Positions 22,901-34,900 of a DNA stretch of 64,000 nucleotides are shown here, in pieces (within the stretch, counting starts at the first letter, position 1; every line of letters begins with the position of its first letter). Source of the stretch: Ottelia alismoides (taxonomy: Eukaryota > Streptophyta > Magnoliopsida > Alismatales > Hydrocharitaceae); contig JAZKJV010010627.1 in the NCBI GenBank assembly GCA_037367405.1, positions 1-64,000 on the forward strand, in the 5' to 3' direction. The position numbers were made by a program, and so were the translations under genes. Below the pieces are notes generated by a model, which saw only the letters and a program-made list of their open reading frames with translations, was not told the origin of the DNA and did not search any database.

Positions 22901-25900
22901 ATATCCTGACTAGCATCTTTTCCCACTGTCCATTAAGATCTCCACCTATGCAAATCATCTCTCTGTGGGATTTCTAGTATAATCTTATCCAGATCCTCCC
23001 AAAAGCTTGTTTGTCCTTCCATCTAAACCAATTTGTGGTACATAAACTGAGATGATATTCAGAATTTCTTCTTCAAGCACCAATTTTAGCAAAATAATCC
23101 GATCCTCGAATCTTGCACTTCAACCACACAATCCTTCAAATCCTTACGAACAATCACTCCAACATCGTTCTGCCTTTATCTTTACCTAAATACCAAAGTT
23201 TAAAGCATGTCTTCTCGATCTCCCTTGCTTTCTCTCCAACCCATTTAGTCTCTTGAAGACATAGTAAATGAATCTTCCTTCTTTCCATTGTATCCGCTAT
23301 TCTCCATCAATTTTCCAGTTAAAGTGCCAATATTCCAACTATCAATCTGCAACTTCATTTGCAATCTCTTTTAGACTAACTTCTTTACTTGCATGCGTCC
23401 ATTATGCGAGAACCCATGCAAATTTTGGACTGCATCCGGGCGGTGATGCACCAGAACTAGCTTATTTACTCACATGTGTTCCTCATGCGAGAACCCTCGC
23501 AAATTTTGAATTACATCCAGGCTGTGATGTAGCGGCCCTTGCCAATTTTTCATTTGCATTCGGGCGATGCAACGCGTCGATGTGATGAATGGCTTATGTG
23601 ATGATTTTTCTCTATTATCTTGTCTTCTCCCAACTTGGTCGATATTGATTTTCTGACCAGTATGGGAGAAAGGAGGAGTATTGTGTAGAGTCACAGGTCA
23701 GATTGTCAAATTATCTAGATTCCATATTCGGATTCCAGAGGCCAGTCAGATTTCAGGCTCTACAGCTTTTCAGACTCGACGTCAGATTGGTTTCGAGTCT
23801 TTAGTTTCAGACACGCACATGTATGCGGTCTTCTTTTCAGATGTGCACATGTTTGCCATCTTTTGTGTGGTCCCCATCTTTTATGTTTCGGCCAGGGTTT
23901 TCATGTGTTCCATAGGGACTCCTACGTAGAGATCTCATTCCATATGTCATATGGGCTAGGATTTTCATGTGATTTCATAGGGACTCCAGAGTAGAGTATC
24001 ATTCTCTGTGCCAGATGGGAGCGACACAGTTCTCCGACGAGGAGACTTCTTCAGACTCCATTCTCAAGCAATCGTGAACTCCAGTACGAGATCGTTCTGA
24101 GATTTCTATGAGAGAGAACCCATTTCGAGGCCCCTATGAGAGAGACCCATCTTCAGAGATCTACGTATGGATAATTAGCGATGCTCTTTTCGACCCTTTC
24201 AGAGATGGAGCAGTTGTCCACATTGTTATGGTGAGCCAGAGTTCTCCGTATAAAGACTCAATTAAGTTGCAATAACTCTGATAGGCGCAATACAGAGCAC
24301 ATGCTCTCCGTCGAGGAGATTCAGTTGACTCATACTCCAGCTCGTTCGTCCTCCTCACCTGCATGACATGAGAAGCAACGTCTTCGACAGCAGCCGACAG
24401 TTGTGAGCGTTGAGTGGATATTGTCTGTAGTATCTTGTATTGTGAGTTGAGATTTCTTTTTGTTTGTCCAAACTGAGCATTGCATGCTCCAGCTTGAGGG
24501 GGAGTGTTGGAGTACTTGTTATGCGTCACTTATGTGAGAGATGGGTAAACGGATCTCTCCAGGATCCATTTACCTCATTTAGAGTTTAGTCCCATATTTA
24601 CCGTCTGTGGGATGTGGAGACTCAGTGGGAGGAGCTATATATAGACCCCCACACCCATTGTATCCAGTGAGAAAAGCAATAGACTATCAGTCCTTTGAGG
24701 CGTTCTCCCGTGGTTTCATCACGCTCCTTAGGGAGTAGGGTTTCATGTTAAAATCACGTGTTCCATGATGTTTAATCTTTGTCTCTGATATTCGCTTCCG
24801 CGTTCTTACTTTCTAACAGAGTTCTCCAAGCTCGGACTTTTTGGGGTTCATTGCACTCCTGATTTCTCGCTTAGCTTATTATCTATTCATAAACTTTGTG
24901 TTGAGCTTAATTATCGTGTAATATTTCATGAATTGTTTTGCTATTTTTAGGGCATCCTGACGAAGCATATTATTGGTGGGGGCATGAGAAAAATGACCTC
25001 TATTATCTTTACATACCCTCAGATTCTATGTTTGATGGTGATGCATCCATCTCAAAGACCCTCTCCTATGGCATATGTGCATTAGGCATCCTTCTGCTAA
25101 GGCTCTCACCATGATATTTGATGAGCTCTCTACTCTGCAGTCCTTTCAATGCGAGACATGAGTTCGGAAAATATCATCGAGCTTCTTTTCCAGATCGTGC
25201 TGAGTCCCGTCGTACCTCTTTTTGGCCTTGTTCATTGTGATGTTTGGGTACCTTGTTTGATCCGAACTTTGAGTGATTATTGCTATTTTATTGTGTTCAT
25301 GGATTATTATAATAGATCCTCTTGGGTTTATCTAATAAAGCAATGTTCAAAGATTAATAAACATGTCAAAACTTCTCTCTACATGTGTTCAAATTATTCG
25401 AACTGACAATGCACTTGAGTTCATTCAACAGGACTTGACATCTTTCTTTGCCTCTCAGGTGATTATTCATCAAACATCATGACAATACACCTCTCAACAG
25501 AATGAGGTAGCGGAAAGGAAACTCCGACATTTGCTTAATATTGCTAAGTCTCTCCTCACTCAGATGAATGTTCCCAAGTATTATTGGGTGGATGCAATCC
25601 TTACTGTTGTCAATAGGGTTCCATCTTCCGTCTTAAAAGGGGGCACTCCTTTCTCTTTACTATATCCAATTGAGTCTCATTTTCATTTGCCTCTGAGAAT
25701 TTTTTTGGTGCATTGCATTTGTTCACAATTTTCATACAGCTGATAAATTATCACTTAAGGTCATCAAGTGTCTTTCTTGGGTACTCTCGTACTCAAAAAG
25801 GCTATAAGTATATGATCCTATTGGACATCGGTACTATATTTCTATGGAAGTCACTTCTTTGAGCAGACTAGTTTCTTTACACAAACTGGGGGGGAACGTC

Positions 25901-28900
25901 CATTTGGATCTTCCACCTCCACCAATCGTATATACACGCAAGCACACATTACAAATGCTGGTGTTCTTTTGCATGTTCCTTTTTTGCAGGATGACATGCC
26001 ATCTTCAAGTGCTCCCACCACTGTTGCACGGAATGTACATGAGGAGCTTCTGATAGCTCTCCACAAGCAAAATGACAATGTACTTTTCACCCTATGTCAC
26101 ATTTTAGTCTTACTGATGGTTTATCTAGTTGTGATAAGAGGTTTGCATATGCCATGAATGACATATGTACCCAGATATCATCACAGTGCAATGCAAGATC
26201 AAGGTTGGCAACAAGCCATGGATGATGAGATGGAAGCCCTTACCTCCCGAGAGTTTGATATGTTGCTTGCAGATGGGTCTCCATGACCAAACAGTCGCAT
26301 GATGGGGTCCCATTGACAGATTGAAAGCAGAATAGTTGCAAAAGGCTTCACACAAACCTGTGGGTTGATTACTTTGAGACCTCTCAGTTACTATAATGGG
26401 GTCCATACGCGTCATTCTTTCTATTGTTGCTAATAAGGCTTGGCCAATTTTTAACATGATGTGAACACCTTTCTCTATGGTAAACTCGAAGATGAGGTTT
26501 ATATGATGCAGTTATCGAGTTACGCAGTCGAGAGGGAGTGTGTATGCCAACTACGTAAGGCCATTTATGGCCTGAAGCAGAGCCATATGGCATTGTTTGA
26601 CAGACTTATTACTGAGATCATCACTCTTGGGTTTCAGAGGATGACATCTGACTACTTTGTCTTCATCAGACAACGGTCTACTAGCACCATCATTCTTGTT
26701 GTCTATGTTGATGATATGGGCGACATTGGAGACGATGAAACCGGCATTTCAGATAACAAAATCTTTCTCCAAAAGGCCTTTCTCGTGAAGGATCTTGGCC
26801 AACTCCGTTACTTTCTTAGCTTCGAGGTAATACAAACTACAAAGGGGTTCCATATTCCACAGAGGAAGTATTGCCTTGACATTCTAACTAAGGTTGGACT
26901 ACTTGGATGCAAGGTTGCAGAAGTCGGCAGTCGATACTCGGTCAGTAGGGTCACTGACTAAGGATTAATCGGCAGTCGGGAGAGTAATCGGATTTAGTCG
27001 GGCATTAGTCGGTTTTGATTTTTTTTTAATTATTTTTAATATATAAATCAAATTTTAATATATATACTATCATTTATCTTCATAATTTTAGCAAATTTAA
27101 TATTTTCAAGAGCTTAAGGAATTATAGCAAGAGAAGGAAAAATGAAGGAAGTTAAGATCAAACATTCAAATTCACAAAGCTACATCAAACACAAAGCTAA
27201 CCAAACTTAGAAGAGAAAATATATCCTAACAATAAAATCTAAGATCATCTTAAGCAAATCTAAGCAATAACATGTTATTAACATCTAAGATCAACATAAG
27301 AAAAAACAAAAAATTTTGAAGAAAACCTTGACATAAAAACATCTAGGTACAATAATAACATTGATCTTATTTGCTAGCAATAACATTGACATAAAAACAT
27401 CTAAGTACAACATCAACCTAAGAAATCTAAGCAATAACATATTAACATCTAAGATCAACCTAAGCAAAAACAAAAAAAAATTGAAGAAAACCTTGACATA
27501 AAAACATCTAAGTACAACAATAACATTGATCTTATTTGCTAACAATAACATTGACATAAAAACATCTAAGTACAACATCAACCTAAGAAAATCTAAGCAA
27601 TAACATACATAACCTAACATTGTTGTTTGCTAACAATAACATATTAACATATCAACTTAAAAACAAGAGGAAATAAAAGCCAAAAAAAAACCCTAACCTT
27701 TAGGCTTTACCTCTAGAGCCGAGAACGAGGGGGCGGCACAGGAGGCGGCGAGGCGGCGAGGCTGGGAGCGGCGAGGCACTGGGGGCGGCACGGGCGAGGG
27801 GGGCGCACCGGCGAGGCGGCGAGGCTGGGAAGGCTGGGTATCTCGCACAGGAGCCGCGGGGGGTGGGGGTCGAAATGTTATGACTTGCGTAAAGGGTTAC
27901 TGTCTAACAATAACCCTATATTTCAAAACCCGGACCCAGCTCAGAATTGTCTATGTAGAAATCGCCCGCCTAAGTGGCCGATTAATCCGACTAAGCGCCC
28001 AACTAAGCGGGTAGGCCCGACTATAGCCCGATTACCTCTATTCGAATCGGCCACCCCCCCGAGTCGCATAGTCGGGCCGACTAGTCGGCCGACTTTTGCA
28101 ACAGTGCTTGGATGAAAGCCGCCTGGCATCCCTGCAGAAGTGAGAAAACATTCCACATCTACCGATCATGTGTTTTGAAGATACTGAATGGTATAGAAGT
28201 CTAGTGGTTAAACTTCTTTATCTCACTCTTACTAGACCAGATATATCATATGTTGTGAACAAAGCCAGCCAGCACATGAAGAGATCCATTTACAGTCATC
28301 GGCATGATGTTCTTCTGATCCTTCGATACTTGAAGGAATCTCCCCCAACATGGACTTTTCTATGTGGTCAATGATTGCATTGATATCTCCGCGTATAGAA
28401 ATCTTGACTATGCCAGTTCGTCTGAGGATCGGCGATCCACTACAGGCTGTCAAGCTCGTTGAGGGCAACCTGATTACTTGACGTAGCAAGAAGCAGACAT
28501 TGGTATCCAGATCAAGTGTAGGGTAGAATACATGGCAATGGCCCAAGCCACCTGCGAGATCACATGGCTTGTCTCTTTTCTAGACACTTGGATTTTCAGT
28601 TGCTACTCCCGTACCTTTATACCGTGACAACAAATCTGCTAAATACATCGTCACAATCATGTTTTCCGTGAGCGGACCAAATACATTAGGTTGATTGTCA
28701 CTTCATTCGTGATGCAATATGGGAATGAAAGATCACTACTCCACACATCTCGACTGAACTTCAGCTTTGCAGACAACTTCACGAAGGCACTACCGAAGAA
28801 GCGCCCTCTCATATTTGATTTCCAAGTTGGGCATAATCAATAGATATGCTCCAACTTGGGAAGAGTGTTAGGGTTATTGTGTTTTCTATTTTATTTGAGT

Positions 28901-31900
28901 CATGTAACCCTTCGGAGTCATATATGTATTTTCCTCTTTTTTTGTTCTCTAGGGCTTCTCTCTATATAAGAGACCCTAAACCCATGGAATAAACACAATA
29001 ACTCATTCTCTTCTCCACACAACCAAAACATCTAAATCACCACAACCAGCCTAAATGCTCCACTATTCACATATGAACTGCTCCATTACCGCCTTTCCTA
29101 TGTAATTCCATCACCATAAACGGCCTAAAAATGCTCCATTCTTCGCACATGAATTGCTACATTACCACCTTCCGTACCTAGTCCCTGAAGGCACACCTAG
29201 AAGGAGTGTAACACATCCGGATCTGACCAAGGAATGTCAAGATTCCCCCAAACCTTCCTCCCATATGCTCATATCGAAGTGATACAAAAAGGATACTGTG
29301 TACTGGCATCTAGGGTCCACTGCTGCCTATACCACCCATGACGCTTCTTTCTGATGAATCAAGTAAACATCTTGACATCAAATGAAGCTCTAATATTCCA
29401 AATGCATCTACATTTTGTAGCGATGCTTCGAGTGTAACAAAACCATGTGGTAAGATTTCTATAAATTGTGTCGACGCTGAAAAATTCTCCTCGTCCCATA
29501 CCCAACAACCGTGAAAACCTTTTCTTGCAGCTTCAGTCCATCAAACAGGAACATCATATGATTCGAAAGCAAGCTGACACTTCAAGAGTTGTAAGCCTAG
29601 ATAAGATATCCCTCAGCTTGCCAGCTTCTGATCATCCAACCAGAAAAGGAAAAATGACCAATTTATGGAATTACATTCATATTCCCTTCATGAACAGAGA
29701 CGATGAAGGCAGCATCTAACATTTTACACCAGATCCATCCTCCAACCGTAGTATGAGAACATGATTCTTCACCCTCATTTTGAAGTTCTTGTTTGCCCTA
29801 CACATCCAGATTCTTCACCCTAAGTTCACCCTCGACTATCCAATACACCTCATTCCACTTCACCAAAGTCAACCCTCTCCAGTTGGCCCAACATCTTGAC
29901 AAAGGAGTCCCCTCGTTTTGGACCTTTTTAGTAATGTTTTGTTAATTGTTTCTTACAATTAAGTCCCTGATTTAATGTGTTAATATCTTGAGTTCCTTAA
30001 TTTAAATTAATGAAAATTATCTTTTTTAAAGATCATTTCATACTCTTTCATGTAACATAGTTATTTATCTGATATGCTATGTTTAAAATAAATTAAAATT
30101 CAGAGAAATACATAGCCCTTTAAACCTCAATTAATTAGCTCCATGTGATTATCTTTTTATACATTGTTGACATCTTGATTTGCCTTGAATCTATTGCTCA
30201 AATTAGTTGATGAATTGAATTAAGGAGGTGTATTGGAGCTAACGATTAAGGATGAATGTGGAGAATTTGATACGTCATGAATTACATTATTAAACAGTAA
30301 CTCGGGACCATTATTTGTGACTGTGTGCTTGTTCATGTGCCTTGTATTGTTGTGCATTTAGTTCCATTTTGTAGCATAACTTATACTTGCAATGAAAAAA
30401 CCATAAAAATTCATGCATTTATCTTGTAGTGTTTTTGTACCCTCCTGGGCTACTCCTTATCCCCCACCAACGCCGTTGGTCTGCAACAGGTCTCCGCCAA
30501 GTCTGATTTGTGACATCACAGCCATAGTTTGTTGTTACAGAAGCTCGAAAGAGGGCTGAAATGGTGATTTAGATCACCTATATGCTTAGTTGAAACAACA
30601 TTTTCTTCTAGGTCACTTTTTCTTTACCTCCGCGACCAAAATGATATCCTTTGAGTCCAAGCCCATGTACTCGATTTCTTCTGTGATGGTGCAGGGCACC
30701 TCTATCAAATTGAACGGCATGAAAAACTATGTGCTATGATCTCGATCATTCAAGGTGTCCATCAGTGGTCAGCGCAAGAATCATATCCTGCTAAGGATCC
30801 GCTCGCGGAGACAGACAAGGATTATGACACATGGTATGCAGACAATTGACCGGTTATCACTCGAATGACCAATAGCATCGATCCAAATAATGCGGTGAAT
30901 CTTCTCTACAAAGATTCTGCAAAGGCGATGTGAGAATTTGGAATGAACTTCCTCCCAGAAAGCAACCAAGTCTCGTTCACAACATTTATAAGTGCATTCT
31001 GGTTCCGCTTCTCAGGGAGAATCTAGTCTTGCTGAGTACTGCACGTTTCTAACTAACCTTTTAAAGGAGCTTCAATTTTTCAGTCAGTCTGTTGTGATAA
31101 ACAGGTGAGAGAGCGATCTAAATTACAAGTCTACCTATTCCTCTTTGGATTGCATCCATGATACAAAGTTGTGAAGGACCAGTTTCTGACGGTTGATACC
31201 ATGCCATCGATTGAGACTCTTTGATCGTCTACAGGAACTCGAGACATCTATTGAACGTCCTACTACCATACCATCTGTATAGAATTATGCTCACTATGAA
31301 TCATAGAGGAACAGAGGGCGATAGAGCTTCCAAGGAGGTCGAGGTTGTGATTGGGTCGTGGTCGTAGATATGACTCAGGACGTGGACGTGACTTTGGTCA
31401 TGACTGTGACCGTGATTTTATTTCTTCTTAGTATCCAACAAGCATCCACTGTGGATGTTGAAACCACCTGTCTGATCGTTGCTGAGCAAAGCTTGGCATA
31501 CAGTCCAATGCCAACAGTGCCTATGAGAACTTTTTATGAGACATCTTATGATACTGTAGAGGACACGTCCAAGGTTTGCAGAAATCGATAGTTGATACAA
31601 GGTCGGCAGGGTCACTGACTAAGGATTAATCGATAGTCGGGCAACTAATCTGATTTAGTCGGTCATTAGTTGGTTTTGAATTTTTTTAATTATTTAAATA
31701 TATAAATCATTTTTAATACATATATTCTTGTATATTTGCATATATTTATACATTTTATATACTATCGAAATGAAACAAAAGAAGCAATTGACTTTAAATA
31801 TAACATTAAGCATATTAGAATAAGTTGGCTTTTGAAAAAGCAAAAAAAATAAAAATAAAAAATCTCTATGTAAAAGTTGGCCGATTAGTCGGGTTGACTA

Positions 31901-34900
31901 ACTAATGGCCAACTAGGCCTAATCGGTCCCCCCACCCCCTCGGACTCGACCAATCAGCCGACTTTTACAACAGTGGGCACGCCTGATCAGCATTCTTGTA
32001 GAACTCAAGCACATTTTACCACTTCAGAATACTCCCGCCTGAGGCAGCGTCTACATAATTCCAGCATCTCCATCGGTGACTACACATGCTCCCGCTGCTA
32101 GTTTGGCCACAACTTCAAGTATAGTAGCCAACTCTATTTCTGCTCCGAGCCTTGCATGGACTATTAACTCAGAGACATCCACGCATTTGATGGGAGAAGG
32201 TAGTGTACTTTACCTTCTCTCAACCCTCTACTTCTGTGAAGATGGCTCGAGTTGCTACGGGGTTCATTCACATGTCATTGTTGCCGGTACGGTCGTGTTC
32301 TCTCCAAGCTCTGACTACCGGGGCCCATTGTGCCCATGCATTTCCTCTTAGTTTATTATCTGTTCAGAAGCTATGTACTGAGATGAATTCTATTATTTTC
32401 AAGACATCCGGACGAAGCAGATTCTTGGTGTGGGACATGAGAAGAACGGCCTCTATTATTTTGACATTACTTTGGATTTCAGATTAGTTGGTGTTGCATC
32501 TATATCCAACGATGCATTACTCTGGAATCTTCGCCTTGGTCATCCCTCTGCCAAGGCGATCTCCACGATGTTCCCTGAACTTTCTACACTAAAGCCCTTT
32601 GAGTGAGGAGGCGTGCCAGTTCAAGAAACATTATCGAGTATCCTTTCTTGCATGCATTGAGCCCTGTCGTAAAGTTCCTTTTCTCTTGTCCATCCGTACT
32701 TTAAGTAGACACAAATATTTTGTTATTTTTATAGATCATTATAGTCGATCTTCTTGGATCTATATGTTAAAGGAATGTTTGGAGATCAATAAAATTGTCA
32801 AGAATTTCTTTCAGTACATCAAAACAGCATTCTCCTACTTGTGTTCAAACTTTCCATATCGAATCATCGATAATACTTTGGAATTCACACAATAGGAGTT
32901 GACGACTTTCTTAGCTTCACAGAGAACTATCCACCAAACATCATGTTTGTGTACATTTCAGCAAAATGGGTAGCTGAACAGAAACATAGACATCTTCTTG
33001 ACATTGCTCGATTCCTTCTCACTCAGATGAATGTCCCGAAGACCTAATAACGTGATGATGTTCTTACTGTTGTTCATCGTATCAAAAGGGTCCCACCTTC
33101 GATTCTAAAGGGGTCCACTCCTTTTGTGTTATTGTATCCCAATGAGTCGCCCTTCCCGCTACCTCTGAGAATTTTTTACAGTATAGTGTTTATCCACAAT
33201 TTCCATGTTAAGTTTTTTTTTTATGCTCAATTTCCATGTTAAGTTGTCCCTATGGTGATACAATTGTTTCTCTTAGCTATTTCCACACCCGTACCCACTT
33301 AATGGTCTAGTGGTAGTACAGTGTGTCTACCACACAAAAGACCAGGGTTCAAATCCCACTCTTGCAGGGATTGCGTTAGGTAGTCGACGGCCAGCGTAAA
33401 AATAGTCGAATCTTTCAACATGGATTTGAGCAAGAATCCATGTAGTCGATCCTACTTATAGTGGGAAAAGGCTTAGTATATTTAGCTATTCCCACACCCA
33501 AGAGGGTCACATGAACTATGACCCTGCTAGGCATCGATAAATATATTTCTACAGATGTTACCTTCTTTATAAGTGCAAACATACATCTACGTCTGCTCGT
33601 GTGGCCTTGTATGTTCCTTTTTGCAGATTGACATACCATCTTCAAGTACTCCCACTATTGTTGCCTCGGATGCTCCTCAGGAGCTTCCCATAGCTCTCTG
33701 CAGACCAAGAGGCAATGTACTTTCCATTCTATGTCTCATTTCACTTTTACTGCAAGCTTATCATGCTTTGGCAGGAGATATGCAGAAGCTCTCATGACTA
33801 TTTCTATTCCTAGAGATCATCACTGTGCTTTACATGATTATGGCTTATGACAAATAATGAATGAACAAATGGATGCTCTCACATCTAGGGGCGTGGGACC
33901 TGATACCATGTCCAATGGAAATTCGACCAGTGGCCTGCAGATGGGTCTTCACGGCCAAAAAGTCACATGATGGATCCATTGACAGATTAAAAATACGATT
34001 GGTTGCAAAAGGATTTGTAGACTTATGTGGTTGACTACTTCGAGACTTTCTTCCCGGTAGCAAGGATGGGCTCTATTCGCAATATCCTTTCAGTGGCTAC
34101 CAATAAGGGATAGCCTATTTTTCAGCCTTTTTTTTAAAAAGAAGAGTGGCCTCCCAAGATAGGACCCACCTCTATGTAAATGTACATATATTAAAAGATA
34201 GGTATTACATCAATTTACATATGTTGCGATACATAAAGTGCCTTACAATGCTCAATTACATTCTCGGTATAGAAAGTTTACACTCCAAAGATGGCCATGT
34301 TCTTGACGCACCAAATCTACCATACTAATGCAAACGGGTACGCATTGTCTTCATGCCCAAAAATCTCAAACAGCTCTAATGCATCTCCAAAAGGTTGCAC
34401 AATCCAGCTGCTCAAACCGCCTATTTTTCAGTTTGATGTGAAGAATGCTTCCCTCTATGGAGATCTTGAGGAAGACGTTTACATGATGCAGCCTCCAGGT
34501 TATGAAGTTAAGGGGGAGTGTGTATCGAATTCGCAAGTCCATGTATAGCCTAAAGCAGAGTCCTCAAACATGGTTTGATAGACTCAATATTGAAATCAGC
34601 ACTCTTGGCTTCCAGAGAACATATGATTACTCGGTTTTTGTTAGACAACCGCCCACCGGTACTGTCATACTTATAATTTATGTTCATGATATGGTTGTCA
34701 CGGGTAATGATGATGAAGGCATATTAGAGACCAAGGCTTTCCTTCAGAAGGCCTTCGTTACGAAGGACCTTGGCCAACTCCGCTACTTCCTTGGAATAAA
34801 GTAATACATGCTACAGAGGGACTTTACCTCTCACAGAGGAAGTATTGCTTAGACATCTTAACTGAGGCCGAACTACTTGGATGCAAGCCTTCTAGTATCT

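Larger units (their letters stand above)
19036..24826 (+). mobile_element. Non-autonomous LTR element B inserted in copia A, with a rearranged left LTR
   Basis: The right LTR starts TGTTGGAG at 24507, straight after a good polypurine tract (CTTGAGGGGGAG), and ends TTTCTAACA at about 24826. At the left, TTTTCTAACA followed by TGGTATAATAGC (about 19367-19385) marks the matching LTR end and a PBS. However, the preceding stretch of about 240 bp (19040-19275) is the reverse complement of the start of the right LTR. No gag or pol belonging to this element is readable. It holds host-like GC-rich sequence and an RTE LINE. Copia A protease and integrase sequence flanks it, with some copia sequence lost at the junction, so no TSD is visible. 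Confidence 0.65.
17454..29019 (+). mobile_element. Ty1/copia retrotransposon A, nested and decayed
   Basis: Two related direct repeats of about 150 bp (17454-17603 and 28866-29019) serve as LTRs, with a tRNA-Met-type primer-binding site just after the first. Between them are gag (about 17970-19000), protease motif (about 19000-19035), GAG-pre-integrase and integrase (about 24830-25800), reverse transcriptase (about 26400-26900) and RNase H (about 28110-28860). The order is typical of Ty1/copia. It is broken by a 5.8-kb LTR-type insertion at 19036-24826 and by a hAT-type element at 26910-28106. Stops and frameshifts are frequent. No TSD is evident at its outer ends. It lies in CSB intron 4, antisense to that gene. 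Confidence 0.8.

Noticed and set aside
27255..27605. CRISPR-like array
   Set aside because: There are only two units of about 165 bp with no short direct repeats and unique spacers, and the sequence is inside a plant hAT-type element.
17454..29019. A TSD for copia A
   Set aside because: The bases next to the two LTRs (GCAGTC before, CAACC after) do not match, so no TSD is claimed.
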